Shown here piece by piece: positions 26,094 through 34,658 of a stretch of 57,070 bases of DNA; the first letter of the stretch is position 1, and the number at the start of each line of letters is the position of its first letter. Origin of the DNA: Dehalococcoides sp. JdFR-54 (GTDB lineage: Bacteria; Chloroflexota; Dehalococcoidia; JdFR-54); the NCBI GenBank assembly GCA_002011475.1, contig MTNP01000042.1:1-57070 (forward strand). The letters are read 5' to 3'. Under the pieces are notes generated by a model, which searched no databases, was not told the DNA's origin, and saw only the letters and a program-made list of their open reading frames with translations. Both the position numbers and the translations under genes were made by a program.

Positions 26094-26246
26094 CTACAGC
26101 TCTTTGTCCGGCTCGGTTTCGGTTCCGCCACCCGCCCGTTTCCGGACGGCGATGTAGATGACCCGGATTATCCCCGCCACCAGCAAGGCGATGAGCAGGG
26201 TGAAGGCGTATGTAACTAGGGCAAACTCGATGAACTTTACCACCAT
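26094..26246 (-). CDS. 50-residue OadG-like single-helix membrane protein
   Basis: A short frame reading MVVKFIEFALVTYAFTLLIA, one membrane helix (about 8-30), a basic IRVIYIAVRKR segment and an acidic tail ending TEPDKEL. This layout (one N-terminal helix, charged cytoplasmic tail) is that of the gamma subunit of sodium decarboxylases, though shorter. It lies directly upstream of oadB with a seven-base gap. GGAGGAG occurs farther upstream than ideal, so initiation may be weak. Confidence 0.65.
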   Translation of the reverse strand: MVVKFIEFALVTYAFTLLIALLVAGIIRVIYIAVRKRAGGGTETEPDKEL

Positions 26247-26407
26247 AGGGCCTGATCGTCTCCTCCATATCTTCTAAAACCGATGATAAAAACATGCCCG
26301 CAACCCCACCAGATTGTGGCCGGGCACGGTCCGAATATGTGCCCATTGTAGTCATTCAGGTGGGTGAATGCAAGACCCAGGCTTTTCCTCAATTGACATA
26401 CAAAGCC

Positions 26408-26436
26408 TGGACGATGCCGCGGCACACTGTTATAAT
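26408..26436 (+). promoter_or_regulatory. Promoter of the C_GCAxxG protein gene
   Basis: TGGACG (26408-26413) and a perfect TATAAT (26431-26436) with a 17-base spacer; the start point is near 26443, about 45 bases before the ATG. A perfect TTGACA at 26393 is 32 bases away from this -10 and is not its partner. Confidence 0.6.
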
Positions 26437-26487
26437 GGGCTGGCCGCAGCGGGGAAGAGGGTCAAAGCAGGACAAGGAGGGTCTACC

Positions 26488-27006
26488 ATGGCCAGGGTTG
26501 GAAAGGAGGCTGTCCAAAAGGCATATGACTTGGGCAAGGAATACGAAAGGACCTACAGGGGCTGTAGTCAGTGTGTCATAGCCGCGCTCCAGGATGCCTT
26601 TGAGTTCAGGAATGATGATGTCTTCAAGGCAGCAACCGGCCTGGCGGGCGGAGGCGGCATAACCACCGATGGCAGTTGCGGGGCCTATACGGGCGCAATC
26701 CTGACCCTCAGTTCCCTGTTGGGCAGGGAGAGGGACGATTTTGCAGACCCCAAGGGCATTCGATTCCGAACCCATGAGCTGGTGAGAAGGTTTCGGCATA
26801 ATTTCATCCAGGAATATGGCTCTGTGGTCTGCCGCAATATCCAGACCAAGGTCTTAGGGCGGCCCTACTACCTTGCTGACCCGGAGGAGATGAGGAAATT
26901 TCACGATGCCGGAGCCCACGATGTGCATTGCCCTGAGGTGGTGGGCAAAGCCGCCAGGTGGATGGCTGAACTCATAGTGGAGGAAAACCTGCTTCCGCAG
27001 CAATGA
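26488..27006 (+). CDS. C_GCAxxG_C_C family probable redox protein
   Basis: 172 residues from the ATG at 26488 after AAGGAGGG. The cysteine pattern GCSQCV (Cys26, Cys29), DGSCGAYTGAI (Cys64), then VVCRN and HCPEV follows the C_GCAxxG_C_C family, with a GCGAY-type variant of the central motif. Family members are suspected redox or metal-binding proteins, but no reaction is established. It is followed by an FAH-family gene 67 bases on. Confidence 0.85.
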   Translation: MARVGKEAVQKAYDLGKEYERTYRGCSQCVIAALQDAFEFRNDDVFKAATGLAGGGGITTDGSCGAYTGAILTLSSLLGRERDDFADPKGIRFRTHELVRRFRHNFIQEYGSVVCRNIQTKVLGRPYYLADPEEMRKFHDAGAHDVHCPEVVGKAARWMAELIVEENLLPQQ

Positions 27007-27018
27007 GGCGTCATGGCG

Positions 27019-27050
27019 CCAGCGGTGGCCTACTCCATTCCTACCGCTGG
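27019..27050 (+). other. Hairpin between the C_GCAxxG and FAH genes
   Basis: CCAGCGGT (27019-27026) and ACCGCTGG (27043-27050) pair perfectly over eight bases with a 16-base loop, and the stem can extend past a bulge. No U-run follows, so it is not a standard terminator. It could stabilise a message end or act as a leader structure. Confidence 0.4.
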
Positions 27051-27073
27051 GCGTAGCGAGCACGGAGGATGAT

Positions 27074-27838
27074 ATGAAAATCGCCAGATTCGAACACGAG
27101 GGGAAAGTCGGGTATGGCATCCTGGAGGAGGATACCCTCTTTGCCCTGGAGGGCGAGCTCTTCGGCAAATTTCACCGTGGCCCTGAGATAGCCCCGCTCA
27201 GGGAGGTTCAGTTGCTGGCCCCTGTACAGCCCAGCATCGTGGTCTGCGCCGGACTGAACTATATGAGACATATCCAGGAGCGGGGGCTGTCTCCCCCCAA
27301 AGAGCCCCTGCTGTTTTTCAAGCCGTCTTCGTCGGTCATCGGGCATCTGGAGGACATCGTCTACCCAGCCCTGTCACAGCAGACCTGCTACGAGGGGGAG
27401 CTATGCCTCATCATAAAGCGCCCGGCCCGGGGGATAACCGAAGGAGAGGCGTTGGACTATATCCTGGGCTACACCTGTGGCAATGACCTCACCGCCAGGG
27501 ACATTATGGAAAAGGACGGCAATAACACCCGGGCTAAGTCCTTCGACACCTTCTGTGCCCTGGGCCCCTGCATCGCTATCGGCCTCGATGGCAGTAATTT
27601 GGCTATCCAATCCAGGGTGAACGGCCGCGTGCAGCAGGACAGCTCCACCAAGGAAATGATCTTCGGAATAGAGAAGCTGGTCAGCTACATCTCCCAGTTC
27701 ATGAGCCTGCGCCCCGGCGACGTGATAATGACCGGAACGCCCTCAGGGGGGCTTTGCCCCATTCAAGTAGGGGATGTCCTGGAAGTGGAGATCGAGGGCA
27801 TCGGGGTGCTTCAGAACAAGGTGGTGGCCCCTAAATAG
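27074..27838 (+). CDS. Fumarylacetoacetate hydrolase (FAH) family protein
   Basis: 254 residues. The core motifs are VVCAGLNYMRHIQERG, LLFFKPSSSVIGH, YEGELCLIIKR (metal-binding glutamates), GYTCGNDLTARD and TGTPSGG near the end. The family cleaves carbon-carbon bonds of dioxo-acids or acts as oxaloacetate decarboxylase or tautomerase; substrate cannot be read from sequence. The ATG follows CGGAGGATGAT. It lies near an OadB-type pump on the other strand, which makes an oxaloacetate-type substrate imaginable but unproven. Confidence 0.88.
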   Translation: MKIARFEHEGKVGYGILEEDTLFALEGELFGKFHRGPEIAPLREVQLLAPVQPSIVVCAGLNYMRHIQERGLSPPKEPLLFFKPSSSVIGHLEDIVYPALSQQTCYEGELCLIIKRPARGITEGEALDYILGYTCGNDLTARDIMEKDGNNTRAKSFDTFCALGPCIAIGLDGSNLAIQSRVNGRVQQDSSTKEMIFGIEKLVSYISQFMSLRPGDVIMTGTPSGGLCPIQVGDVLEVEIEGIGVLQNKVVAPK

Positions 27839-27871
27839 GCCAATTCAAACTGCCCGACGGGAGGGTCTAAT

Positions 27872-28075
27872 ATGGAGAGACCAAAGGTGTACGTCACTCG
27901 CCGCATAGCCCAGGAGGCCCTGGATATGGTCGCCAGGGCCACCGATATGAAGGTATGGGAGGGGGAGCAGGCACCACCCCGCCAGGTGCTGGTGGAGGAG
28001 TCCAGGGACATCGATGGCCTGCTCTCCTTGCCCACCGACAGGCTCGATGCCCGCTGGTCGCCCACCTCATCATAG
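27872..28075 (+). pseudogene. N-terminal fragment of a D-2-hydroxyacid (glyoxylate/glycerate-type) dehydrogenase
   Basis: A good ribosome site precedes ATG 27872, and the frame begins MERPKVYVTRRIAQEALDMV with later DIDGLLSLPTDRLDA, the usual N-terminus of this NAD-dependent family (full length about 320 residues). Family similarity ends at about 28051, after which only RWSPTSS remains before a stop. The catalytic and NAD-binding domains are absent. The loss coincides exactly with the end of another truncated gene on the opposite strand. Confidence 0.75.
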
Positions 28076-28257
28076 GCGGCAAACACTATCCCTTTGGCCC
28101 TGGCCACGTCCATACCCTTGAGCTGAGCATAGCGTTGCGGAATAGCTTCGCCCCACACCGCGTTGCTGAAATCGGGCTTTATCAGGGTCCCCTCCAAATC
28201 GAAGGAGACCACTTTTACCCCGCCCGGGTCAGTCAACTTGCCCCCAGAGATGGCCAT
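28051..28257 (-). pseudogene. N-terminal fragment of a HAD-superfamily hydrolase
   Basis: On the minus strand the frame reads KVVSFDLEGTLIKPDFSNAV and continues to GIVFAAYDEVGDQR, a HAD motif I (DLEGT, with the usual DxDGT changed) plus the start of a cap domain. Similarity stops at about 28051 where the other fragment begins; the frame continues only as the antisense of that fragment. The start may be the ATG at 28257, which overlaps mtaB, or the GTG at 28212 after GGGCGGGG. Probably non-functional. Confidence 0.65.
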
Positions 28258-29467
28258 CTTTCAGGGTGTGCAAAAGTACCGACATAAGCCTATTGCTCAA
28301 GTTATGGCGGCTTTCCGCCAGGACCCTCATATAGTTGTCTGTCCTGCCCGTCCAGAGCCCGGGGCTTATTTCCCTTTCCCATAATACCTCCCGCCGGCGC
28401 CCCAGGAACCTGGCTTGGAAGCGAGCCAAGCTTTCCTGGCCCAGCTCCAGCATCAGCAGCGCCCGGTTTCGCTTGATGGCGGCTTCCACCTGGCCAGGCA
28501 TATCGGCGGCGGGCGTGCCAGCCCGTGCCGAATAGGGAAAGACATGGATGGCAGCGAAGCCCGCCTCCCGGCATAGATCGTAGCTGGCCTCAAACTCAGC
28601 CGCGGTCTCTCCGGGGAAGCCCACCATTATGTCGGTGGTGATGGCTATATCCGGTATCTGGCTCCGGCATCGAGCCACCGCCTCCTTGAAATCGGCCGTG
28701 GAATAGCCCCTGCCCATCCGCCTCAGAACGGCATCGCTGCCGCTCTGAAGGGGCAGGTGGATGTGGCGACATAGCCGCGGGTTTTGCCAGAGACGGAGAA
28801 GGGCCGGGGTTAGCTCCTGAGGCTGAAGGGAGGACAGGCGTAACCGCTCTATTCGGCTCTGGGCCAGGACTTGTTCCAAAAGCTCCCTCAGCCCCCAGCC
28901 ATCGAACCGATAACAGCCCACTTTAGTCCCGGTGAGGATGACCTCGCGGTAACCCTGGGCCTCCTTGGCTTGAATGTCGGCGAGGATATCCTCAGGTGGC
29001 CGACTGCGCTCTCGCCCCCGCACCTCCGGCACAATGCAATAGGTGCAAAAGGAGTCGCAGCCATCCTGAATCTTGACCAGGCTCCTGGTGCGCGGCCAGC
29101 GGCCATGGGAGGGCTGGTCGGACTGGGGAGGGCGTAGTTCCAGCAGGCGCCTTAAGAGGCGGGGTTTCTCATCGTTGCCCATCACCAGGTCAGCGCCGAG
29201 CCCGGCCAGCGCCTGGGGCGACCTCTGGGCATAGCAGCCGGTGGCCACCACCAGGGCCTTGGGATTGAGCTTCCGGGCCAGCCGGAGCAGGTGGCGGGAC
29301 TTGCGGTCGGCGATATGGGTCACGGTGCAGGTGTTGACGATGCAGATGTCGGGGGCCTCGTGATGGCTTGCCAGCCCATAGCCTGTCCCCTGCAACTCCG
29401 CCGCCAGGGACTCGGACTCCGCCTGGTTCAGTTTGCAACCCAGGGTCTCCAGGGCCACAATGGTCAA
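28229..29467 (-). CDS. mtaB: tRNA t6A37 methylthiotransferase MtaB
   Basis: Radical SAM enzyme that converts t6A to ms2t6A at position 37 of ANN-decoding tRNAs. 412 residues, starting at TTG 29467 after GGGAG. The auxiliary cluster cysteines are Cys11 (TLGCKLNQAE), Cys47 (NTCTVT) and Cys78 (ATGCYAQ); the radical SAM cluster is Cys137, Cys141, Cys144 (CDSFCTYC). The TRAM domain occupies the C-terminus. The LGCKLNQAE variant is that of MtaB rather than MiaB (LGCQMN). Confidence 0.92.
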   Translation of the reverse strand: MTIVALETLGCKLNQAESESLAAELQGTGYGLASHHEAPDICIVNTCTVTHIADRKSRHLLRLARKLNPKALVVATGCYAQRSPQALAGLGADLVMGNDEKPRLLRRLLELRPPQSDQPSHGRWPRTRSLVKIQDGCDSFCTYCIVPEVRGRERSRPPEDILADIQAKEAQGYREVILTGTKVGCYRFDGWGLRELLEQVLAQSRIERLRLSSLQPQELTPALLRLWQNPRLCRHIHLPLQSGSDAVLRRMGRGYSTADFKEAVARCRSQIPDIAITTDIMVGFPGETAAEFEASYDLCREAGFAAIHVFPYSARAGTPAADMPGQVEAAIKRNRALLMLELGQESLARFQARFLGRRREVLWEREISPGLWTGRTDNYMRVLAESRHNLSNRLMSVLLHTLKDGHLWGQVD

Positions 29468-29499
29468 AGTGGCATCTCCCTTCGCTTATAGACCAGGCC

Positions 29500-29528
29500 A
29501 TTATATTCTCTGACTTGGGAGAGGTCAA
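29500..29528 (-). promoter_or_regulatory. Promoter of mtaB
   Basis: TTGACC (29523-29528) and TATAAT (29500-29505) on the minus strand with a 17-base spacer. The start point is near 29493, about 26 bases before the TTG start codon. Confidence 0.75.
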
Positions 29529-29592
29529 GTTAGCGGGGCTCTTGCGCCATCACCGATAATATGGTAAAACTTATGGGCAAAGAGGGCGACTT

Positions 29593-30837
29593 GTGAAGGA
29601 ACGGGTCGTAGTCACTGGAATAGGCGTCATCTCTCCCCTGGGCAATAGTGTAAATGAGCTATGGCAGGGCCTCGTCTCTGGCCAGTCCGGGGTCGATTAC
29701 ATCACGCTGTTCGATGCCACGGGCTTTGATACCAGGATCGCCGCTGAGGTGAAGAACTTCGACCCCGCCCAATATATGGACCGCAAGGAGGCCCGTCGCA
29801 CCGACCGCTTTGCTCAGTTCGCGGTGGCGGCCAGTTTGCAGGCTGTAGAACAGGCGCGGCTCAAGATCGAGCCAGCCAATGCCTATGACGTTGGGGTGAT
29901 TATCGGGAGCGGCATCGGTGGCCTGATCACCCTGAGCGAGCAGTTCCAGGTCCTTCTCCAGAAGGGCCCAGGGCGAGTCAGCCCCTTCACCATACCCATG
30001 ATGGTGGCCGATATGGGCTCGGGCCAGGTATCTATAATCCTGGGAGCTAAGGGACCCAATTTCTGCACTACCTCCGCCTGCGCCAGTGGCTCCGATGCCA
30101 TAGGGGTGGCCTATGAGCTGATCAGGCAGGGACATGCCCGGGTTATGGTGGCCGGGGGCAGCGAGGCAAGCATTACCCCCATAGGTCTGGCCGCCTTCAA
30201 TTCGGCTCGGGCCCTATCCACCCGCAACGATGATCCCAAGGAGGCCTCCCGCCCCTTTGACCTGGAGCGGGATGGCTTCGTTATGGGGGAGGGGGCAGCC
30301 ATCTTCGTCCTGGAAAGCCTCTCTCATGCCTTGGAGCGCGGCGCTCCCATCCAGGCCGAGCTCTTGAGCTACGGCGCCACCTCCGACGCCTATCACGTTA
30401 CCGCGCCCCTGGAGAACGGGGAGGGGGCGGCCCGGGCTATGGAGATAGCAATGCGCCTGGCCGGACTGGAGCCGGCCCAGATCGAGTATATCAATGCTCA
30501 CGGCACCTCCACCCCCCTCAATGACAAGGTGGAGACCCTGGCCATAAAGAGCGTCTTCGGCGAGCATGCCTATCGCATCCCCATAAGCTCCACCAAATCC
30601 ATGCTGGGGCATCTCCTGGGAACGGCCGGGGCCATTGAGGCTGTAGTTTGTGTACTGGTCATCCAGAATGGCATCATCCCCCCCACCATCAACCTCACCC
30701 ACCCCGACCCCGAATGTGACCTCGATTATGTCCCCAACCAGGCCCGCCCGGCCAAGGTGAGAGTGGCCCTGACCAATTCCTTCGGCTTCGGGGGCCACAA
30801 CTCAGTATTAGTATTTGGCGAATATACCGAGGGCTAG
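29593..30837 (+). CDS. fabF: 3-oxoacyl-ACP synthase II (FabF)
   Basis: Condensing enzyme of fatty acid elongation. 414 residues from the GTG at 29593, preceded by GAGGG. The catalytic triad is visible: Cys163 in TTSACASGSD, His in INAHGTSTPLND, and His in SMLGHLLGTAGAIEAV. N-terminal VVVTGIGVISPLGN is standard. Other fab genes are not adjacent. recJ starts two bases after its stop. A weak promoter (TTGCGC 29542-29547, TAAAAC 29565-29570, spacer 17) lies upstream. Confidence 0.95.
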   Translation: MKERVVVTGIGVISPLGNSVNELWQGLVSGQSGVDYITLFDATGFDTRIAAEVKNFDPAQYMDRKEARRTDRFAQFAVAASLQAVEQARLKIEPANAYDVGVIIGSGIGGLITLSEQFQVLLQKGPGRVSPFTIPMMVADMGSGQVSIILGAKGPNFCTTSACASGSDAIGVAYELIRQGHARVMVAGGSEASITPIGLAAFNSARALSTRNDDPKEASRPFDLERDGFVMGEGAAIFVLESLSHALERGAPIQAELLSYGATSDAYHVTAPLENGEGAARAMEIAMRLAGLEPAQIEYINAHGTSTPLNDKVETLAIKSVFGEHAYRIPISSTKSMLGHLLGTAGAIEAVVCVLVIQNGIIPPTINLTHPDPECDLDYVPNQARPAKVRVALTNSFGFGGHNSVLVFGEYTEG

Positions 30838-30839
30838 AC

Positions 30840-32519
30840 TTGCCCCACAGCCGCTGGCAGGTGCTGCCTCCCCTGACCCCGGGATCCATCCCCCAGACGG
30901 CTGCTGGCTCCCCCTTCCTGTATCAGCTTCTCCACAACCGGGGCCTCACCGATCCCTCCCAATTCAGCAGCTTCCTGGCCGCCGATGAGGGACTCCAGAA
31001 CAACCCCCTCCTCCTCCCCGATATGCCCTGGGCGCTGAGGCGCCTGTACCAGGGGCTGCTCCGGGGCGAGAGCATAGCTATTTACGGCGATTTCGACGTC
31101 GATGGCATTGCCGCCACCGCCCTTCTCGTGGAAGGACTCACCTCTGTGGGTGGCAAGGTCATCCCTTACATCCCCCACCGCCTCAGCGAAGGCTACGGCC
31201 TGACGGCCGCCGCCCTGGAGGAGCTACGCCGAAAGGGCATCAGCTTGGTAATCACCGTGGACTGCGGCATCACTGCCCACGCTGAGATAAGGCAGGCGCG
31301 GAAATTGGGGCTAGATGTCATCATCACCGACCACCACTCCGTCCCCGCCGAATTACCCCCGGCCATGGCCTGTGTCAACCCCCGCCGCCCCGACTCAGGC
31401 TATCCCTTCCCCGAGCTGACCGGGGTAGGGGTTGCCTTCAAGCTCCTTCAGGCACTGCACCAGGCCCTGGGCCGGCCTGAGGCCCTTTCTCGATTTGGCG
31501 ACCTAATTGCCCTGGGGACTGTAGCCGATATGGCCCCCCTCCTCGGAGAGAACCGGTTCCTGGTCAAGCACGGCCTGGAGCTCCTCAATCACACCCAGCG
31601 CCCCGGCCTTCAGGAGCTGATCCGGTGCTCGGGACTGATGCCGGGGAGGATAGATGCCGAGGCCATCTCCTGGATCCTGGGGCCACGGCTCAACGCTGCC
31701 GGCCGGCTGGCCCATGCCCTCCTCAGCTACAACCTGCTTGTGGCTGAGTCCGCCGAGGCCGGTCAGCGGTTGGCTCAAGAGCTGGAGCGCTACAATGCCG
31801 AGCGGCAAAGGCTCACCGATAAGGTCTGGACGGCGGCCCGGGAGCAGGCCATGGCCCAGTCCGGGGCCAAGCTCATCCTGGCAGCCGATGAGGACTTCCC
31901 GCCCGGGGTGGTGGGGATCGTGGCCGGCAAGCTGGTAGAGGAGTACTATCGCCCCAGCCTGGTGGTGGAGAGGGGCAAAAAGATGAGTCGGGGCAGTGCC
32001 CGGAGCATCCCCGAATTCGATATCGTGGCCGCTCTGGCCGAGTGTCGCCGCTGGCTGACCCGTTTCGGGGGGCATCCCCTGGCCGCTGGCTTCACCCTGC
32101 CCACGGAAAACCTGCCCCGGCTTCACCAGAGGTTGCTGGAGATGGCCGAGACGAAACTGGCTGGCCTGGACCTCCGCCCCCAGCTTTTTATCGATGCCGA
32201 GATCCCCCTGAGCCGCCTCGATGGCCGGATGTATCAGGAGATTCAACAACTAGCCCCCTTTGGCTATGGGAACCCCGTGCCCACTTTTCTCAGCCGCCGT
32301 GTCCAGGTGACCAGCTATCATGCCCTGGGCAATCAGAGTAGCCACCTGGAGCTCAGACTACGCGAGGGGAACATAGCCTGGCGGGGGGTAGGCTTTGGCC
32401 TGGGCGACCTAAGGGGGGAGGTCTCCCCTTATCTGGATATAGTCTACAACCTGGGGGTGGACGACTGGACGGGCACCCTCCAGCTCAACATCCTGGATTT
32501 TGCCCCATCGGTCACATAA
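30840..32519 (+). CDS. recJ: Single-stranded-DNA-specific exonuclease RecJ
   Basis: DHH-family 5'-3' exonuclease in recombination and mismatch repair. 559 residues, near the lower end for the family. Motif I YGDFDVDGIAATALL is at 82-96, the DHH motif ITDHHS is at 162-167, and the DHHA1 region includes FGGHPLAAGFTL. The start is TTG directly after the fabF stop, with a ribosome site inside the fabF end. The 3' end overlaps the convergent resA gene by eight bases. Confidence 0.93.
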   Translation: MPHSRWQVLPPLTPGSIPQTAAGSPFLYQLLHNRGLTDPSQFSSFLAADEGLQNNPLLLPDMPWALRRLYQGLLRGESIAIYGDFDVDGIAATALLVEGLTSVGGKVIPYIPHRLSEGYGLTAAALEELRRKGISLVITVDCGITAHAEIRQARKLGLDVIITDHHSVPAELPPAMACVNPRRPDSGYPFPELTGVGVAFKLLQALHQALGRPEALSRFGDLIALGTVADMAPLLGENRFLVKHGLELLNHTQRPGLQELIRCSGLMPGRIDAEAISWILGPRLNAAGRLAHALLSYNLLVAESAEAGQRLAQELERYNAERQRLTDKVWTAAREQAMAQSGAKLILAADEDFPPGVVGIVAGKLVEEYYRPSLVVERGKKMSRGSARSIPEFDIVAALAECRRWLTRFGGHPLAAGFTLPTENLPRLHQRLLEMAETKLAGLDLRPQLFIDAEIPLSRLDGRMYQEIQQLAPFGYGNPVPTFLSRRVQVTSYHALGNQSSHLELRLREGNIAWRGVGFGLGDLRGEVSPYLDIVYNLGVDDWTGTLQLNILDFAPSVT

Positions 32520-33066
32520 TCAGTTCCAAGGCGGCGAACAGCGATGACTTGGTCGTGAAGGCACCGGGCCTGGCAAACCTGATCACCCCATCCCGGCCAA
32601 TGAGGAAATTGGTAGGCAGACCAAATATCCTATACTGTTTAGCTACCTCCCTCTCGGAGTCCAGGGCGACCATGAAGGTGAACCCGTTGCTCGTCATCCA
32701 AGCTCGGGCAATGGCCTCAGGCTCGCCCACATTGACCGCTAGCACCACCAGACCCTCTCCACCGAACTCTTTGTGAGCTGCCTCAAAGTAGGGCATCTCG
32801 CTCCTACAAGGGCCACACCAGGTGGCCCAGAAGTTCAACAGCACTGGCAAACCACGGAGCTCGCTCAGGGTGATGGTGCCCCCACCCAAGAGGGGGAGCT
32901 GGAAGTCGGGGGCCAGGGCCCCCACCCGAGGCCCCACTGGAAGACTGGTGGGCGAGGGACTGGGAGAGGGGATGGGCGACGTCGTCGGCGGGGTGGCCGG
33001 AGGACAGCCACCGGTCAGCAACAGGGCTAGCCCTAGGCTCAGGGCTAGAGCAAGGCCGCGGCGCAT
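32512..33066 (-). CDS. TlpA/ResA-like thioredoxin-fold lipoprotein
   Basis: 184 residues from the ATG at 33066, which follows GGGGAAG at good spacing; the longer TTG start at 33084 lacks this. A signal sequence with lipobox LTGGC (Cys21) shows it is lipid-anchored outside the membrane, followed by a Pro/Ser/Thr linker. The redox site WATWCGPC has Cys84 and Cys87. It should reduce disulfides, for example in apocytochrome c or other envelope proteins, receiving electrons from the CcdA protein encoded just upstream. Confidence 0.9.
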   Translation of the reverse strand: MRRGLALALSLGLALLLTGGCPPATPPTTSPIPSPSPSPTSLPVGPRVGALAPDFQLPLLGGGTITLSELRGLPVLLNFWATWCGPCRSEMPYFEAAHKEFGGEGLVVLAVNVGEPEAIARAWMTSNGFTFMVALDSEREVAKQYRIFGLPTNFLIGRDGVIRFARPGAFTTKSSLFAALELIM

Positions 33067-33086
33067 CGCTTTCTTCCCCGCCAAAG

Positions 33087-33797
33087 CTAAGTCGTTATAC
33101 CGAAGAAATCGAACAGCGGGTATAGCCGAACCAGTGCCTCGCTAATGATCAAAGCACCCAAAGCTATGAGAAAGAGACCGCTCACGATGGAAACCAGATT
33201 AAGGTATCGGTTGAGGCGCTTCAGCTGGCGGCTGACCGGTGCCACCGCCAGACCCGTCACCAGGAAGGGTATCCCCAGCCCCAGGCAGTAGGCCGTGAGA
33301 TAAAAGACCCCACTCCATACCGTCTCCGAACTCCAGGCCAGGGCCAGGATGCCCCCCAATATGGGCCCAATGCAGGGCGTCCATCCCAGAGAAAAGGCCA
33401 GCCCCACCAGAAATGAGCGCCAATAACTGGGCCGGCCCTCGCCCAGGCCAATACGCCTCTCCCGATAGAGAAAGGGTATCTTGATAGCCCCCATGAGATG
33501 CAATCCTAGGACTATCAACAATGCCCCAGCCATCTTACGCAACAAACCCATATGAGCGGAGAGGACCGCCCCCAGCCACCCAGCAGCAGCCCCCAGGGCG
33601 ATGAACACCACCGAAAACCCTACTACGAAAAGAAGGGCGTGGTAAAAGGTGCCCCGGTAGCCCACCGCTGAATCCCCCACGACTGCTGAGGAGCCGGCCA
33701 TGTTTGCCAGATAGACAGGCACTAGGGGCAGGATGCACGGCGAGAGGAAGGAAGCGATGCCAGCGCCGAAGGCGATGAGCAGGGACAGATTCTCCAT
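33087..33797 (-). CDS. ccdA: CcdA/DsbD-type membrane electron transporter
   Basis: 236 residues with six hydrophobic helices. The two redox cysteines are in SFLSPCILPLVPVYL (Cys21) and GWTPCIGPILGG. The family passes electrons from cytoplasmic thioredoxin to ResA-like proteins outside. It lies 11 bases after lgt and 20 bases before the resA start used here, so all three form one operon. Confidence 0.92.
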   Translation of the reverse strand: MENLSLLIAFGAGIASFLSPCILPLVPVYLANMAGSSAVVGDSAVGYRGTFYHALLFVVGFSVVFIALGAAAGWLGAVLSAHMGLLRKMAGALLIVLGLHLMGAIKIPFLYRERRIGLGEGRPSYWRSFLVGLAFSLGWTPCIGPILGGILALAWSSETVWSGVFYLTAYCLGLGIPFLVTGLAVAPVSRQLKRLNRYLNLVSIVSGLFLIALGALIISEALVRLYPLFDFFGITT

Positions 33798-33808
33798 AAT
33801 CGGGGCGT

Positions 33809-34630
33809 TTATGCCTCTGCCTGGGGAGGAATATCTCCCTCGGTTTCGGCAACCGCGCCCGCCGCCAGGCCCTGGCGGCGGGCGCGGAGGTTGGCCACTA
33901 CCAGGAAAGGCACGGCTACCACCAGCACGATCAGGGCTATATATTGTGCCTGGTGTAGCCCGCTCACCTCAGGCCACCTCAGGAAATCGAGGAAGAAACG
34001 CCCAAAAGAGTATATGGCTATATAGAAGGCATAGAGGGAGCCATTGGCCCTGAAGCGCCCCCTCAGCGCCAAGAGGACGCCGAAGATGACCAGGTCCATC
34101 AGAAGTTCGTAGAGTACTTCGGGGTGAACGCCCACCCCAAAGGGGGCATAGGAGTTGGGATGGGTATAGTTGAAGGCCCAGGGCAGTGAGGACACGGTGC
34201 CGTAGCAGCAGCCATTGATGATACATCCCACCCGCCCTATGGCCTGGGCCAGGATAATGCCCGGGGCCATAATATCGGCCAGGCGAGCAAAGGGGAGCCT
34301 TACGAATCGGCCATAGATAAAGATTCCCAGGGTGGCCCCCAGCACTGCCCCGTATATGGTCAGGCCCTCGAAGCCAACGATCTGGCCAGGGTGGGTCATA
34401 TAGTAATCCAGTTGGTCCACTATGTGAAGCCCTCTGGAGATTATGAAACCGCTGGGGATGCCCACGATGGCAGCAGTAACAGCCGTATCGACAGAGATGC
34501 CGGCTTTTCTAGCCCCCCTGATCCCCCACACCACCACCACCACAATGGCTACCAAAACCGCGACCCCGTACCAACGGAACTCAAAGGCGCCAACCCTGAA
34601 TAAGACCGGGTCAAGACCTATTTCGATCAC
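33809..34630 (-). CDS. lgt: Prolipoprotein diacylglyceryl transferase
   Basis: Transfers diacylglycerol from phosphatidylglycerol to the lipobox cysteine of prolipoproteins. 273 residues, about seven helices. The signature GRVGCIINGCCYG is intact (arginine and the glycine/cysteine cluster), and HPEVLYELL follows. GTG start with AGGGGAAG in front. It shares an operon with ccdA and the lipoprotein resA, one of its own clients. Confidence 0.94.
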   Translation of the reverse strand: MIEIGLDPVLFRVGAFEFRWYGVAVLVAIVVVVVWGIRGARKAGISVDTAVTAAIVGIPSGFIISRGLHIVDQLDYYMTHPGQIVGFEGLTIYGAVLGATLGIFIYGRFVRLPFARLADIMAPGIILAQAIGRVGCIINGCCYGTVSSLPWAFNYTHPNSYAPFGVGVHPEVLYELLMDLVIFGVLLALRGRFRANGSLYAFYIAIYSFGRFFLDFLRWPEVSGLHQAQYIALIVLVVAVPFLVVANLRARRQGLAAGAVAETEGDIPPQAEA

Positions 34631-34658
34631 GTTCTTCCCCTACAAGATATTAAATAGC

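Noticed and set aside
26089-26355. An 88-residue minus-strand frame upstream of oadB
   Set aside because: It overlaps the OadG-like gene in another frame, and its sequence is rich in Arg, His and Pro with no helix; the 50-residue frame has the expected membrane-protein pattern.
26393-26398. A perfect TTGACA upstream of the C_GCAxxG gene
   Set aside because: It stands 32 bases from the TATAAT; the TGGACG at the proper 17-base distance is the better -35.
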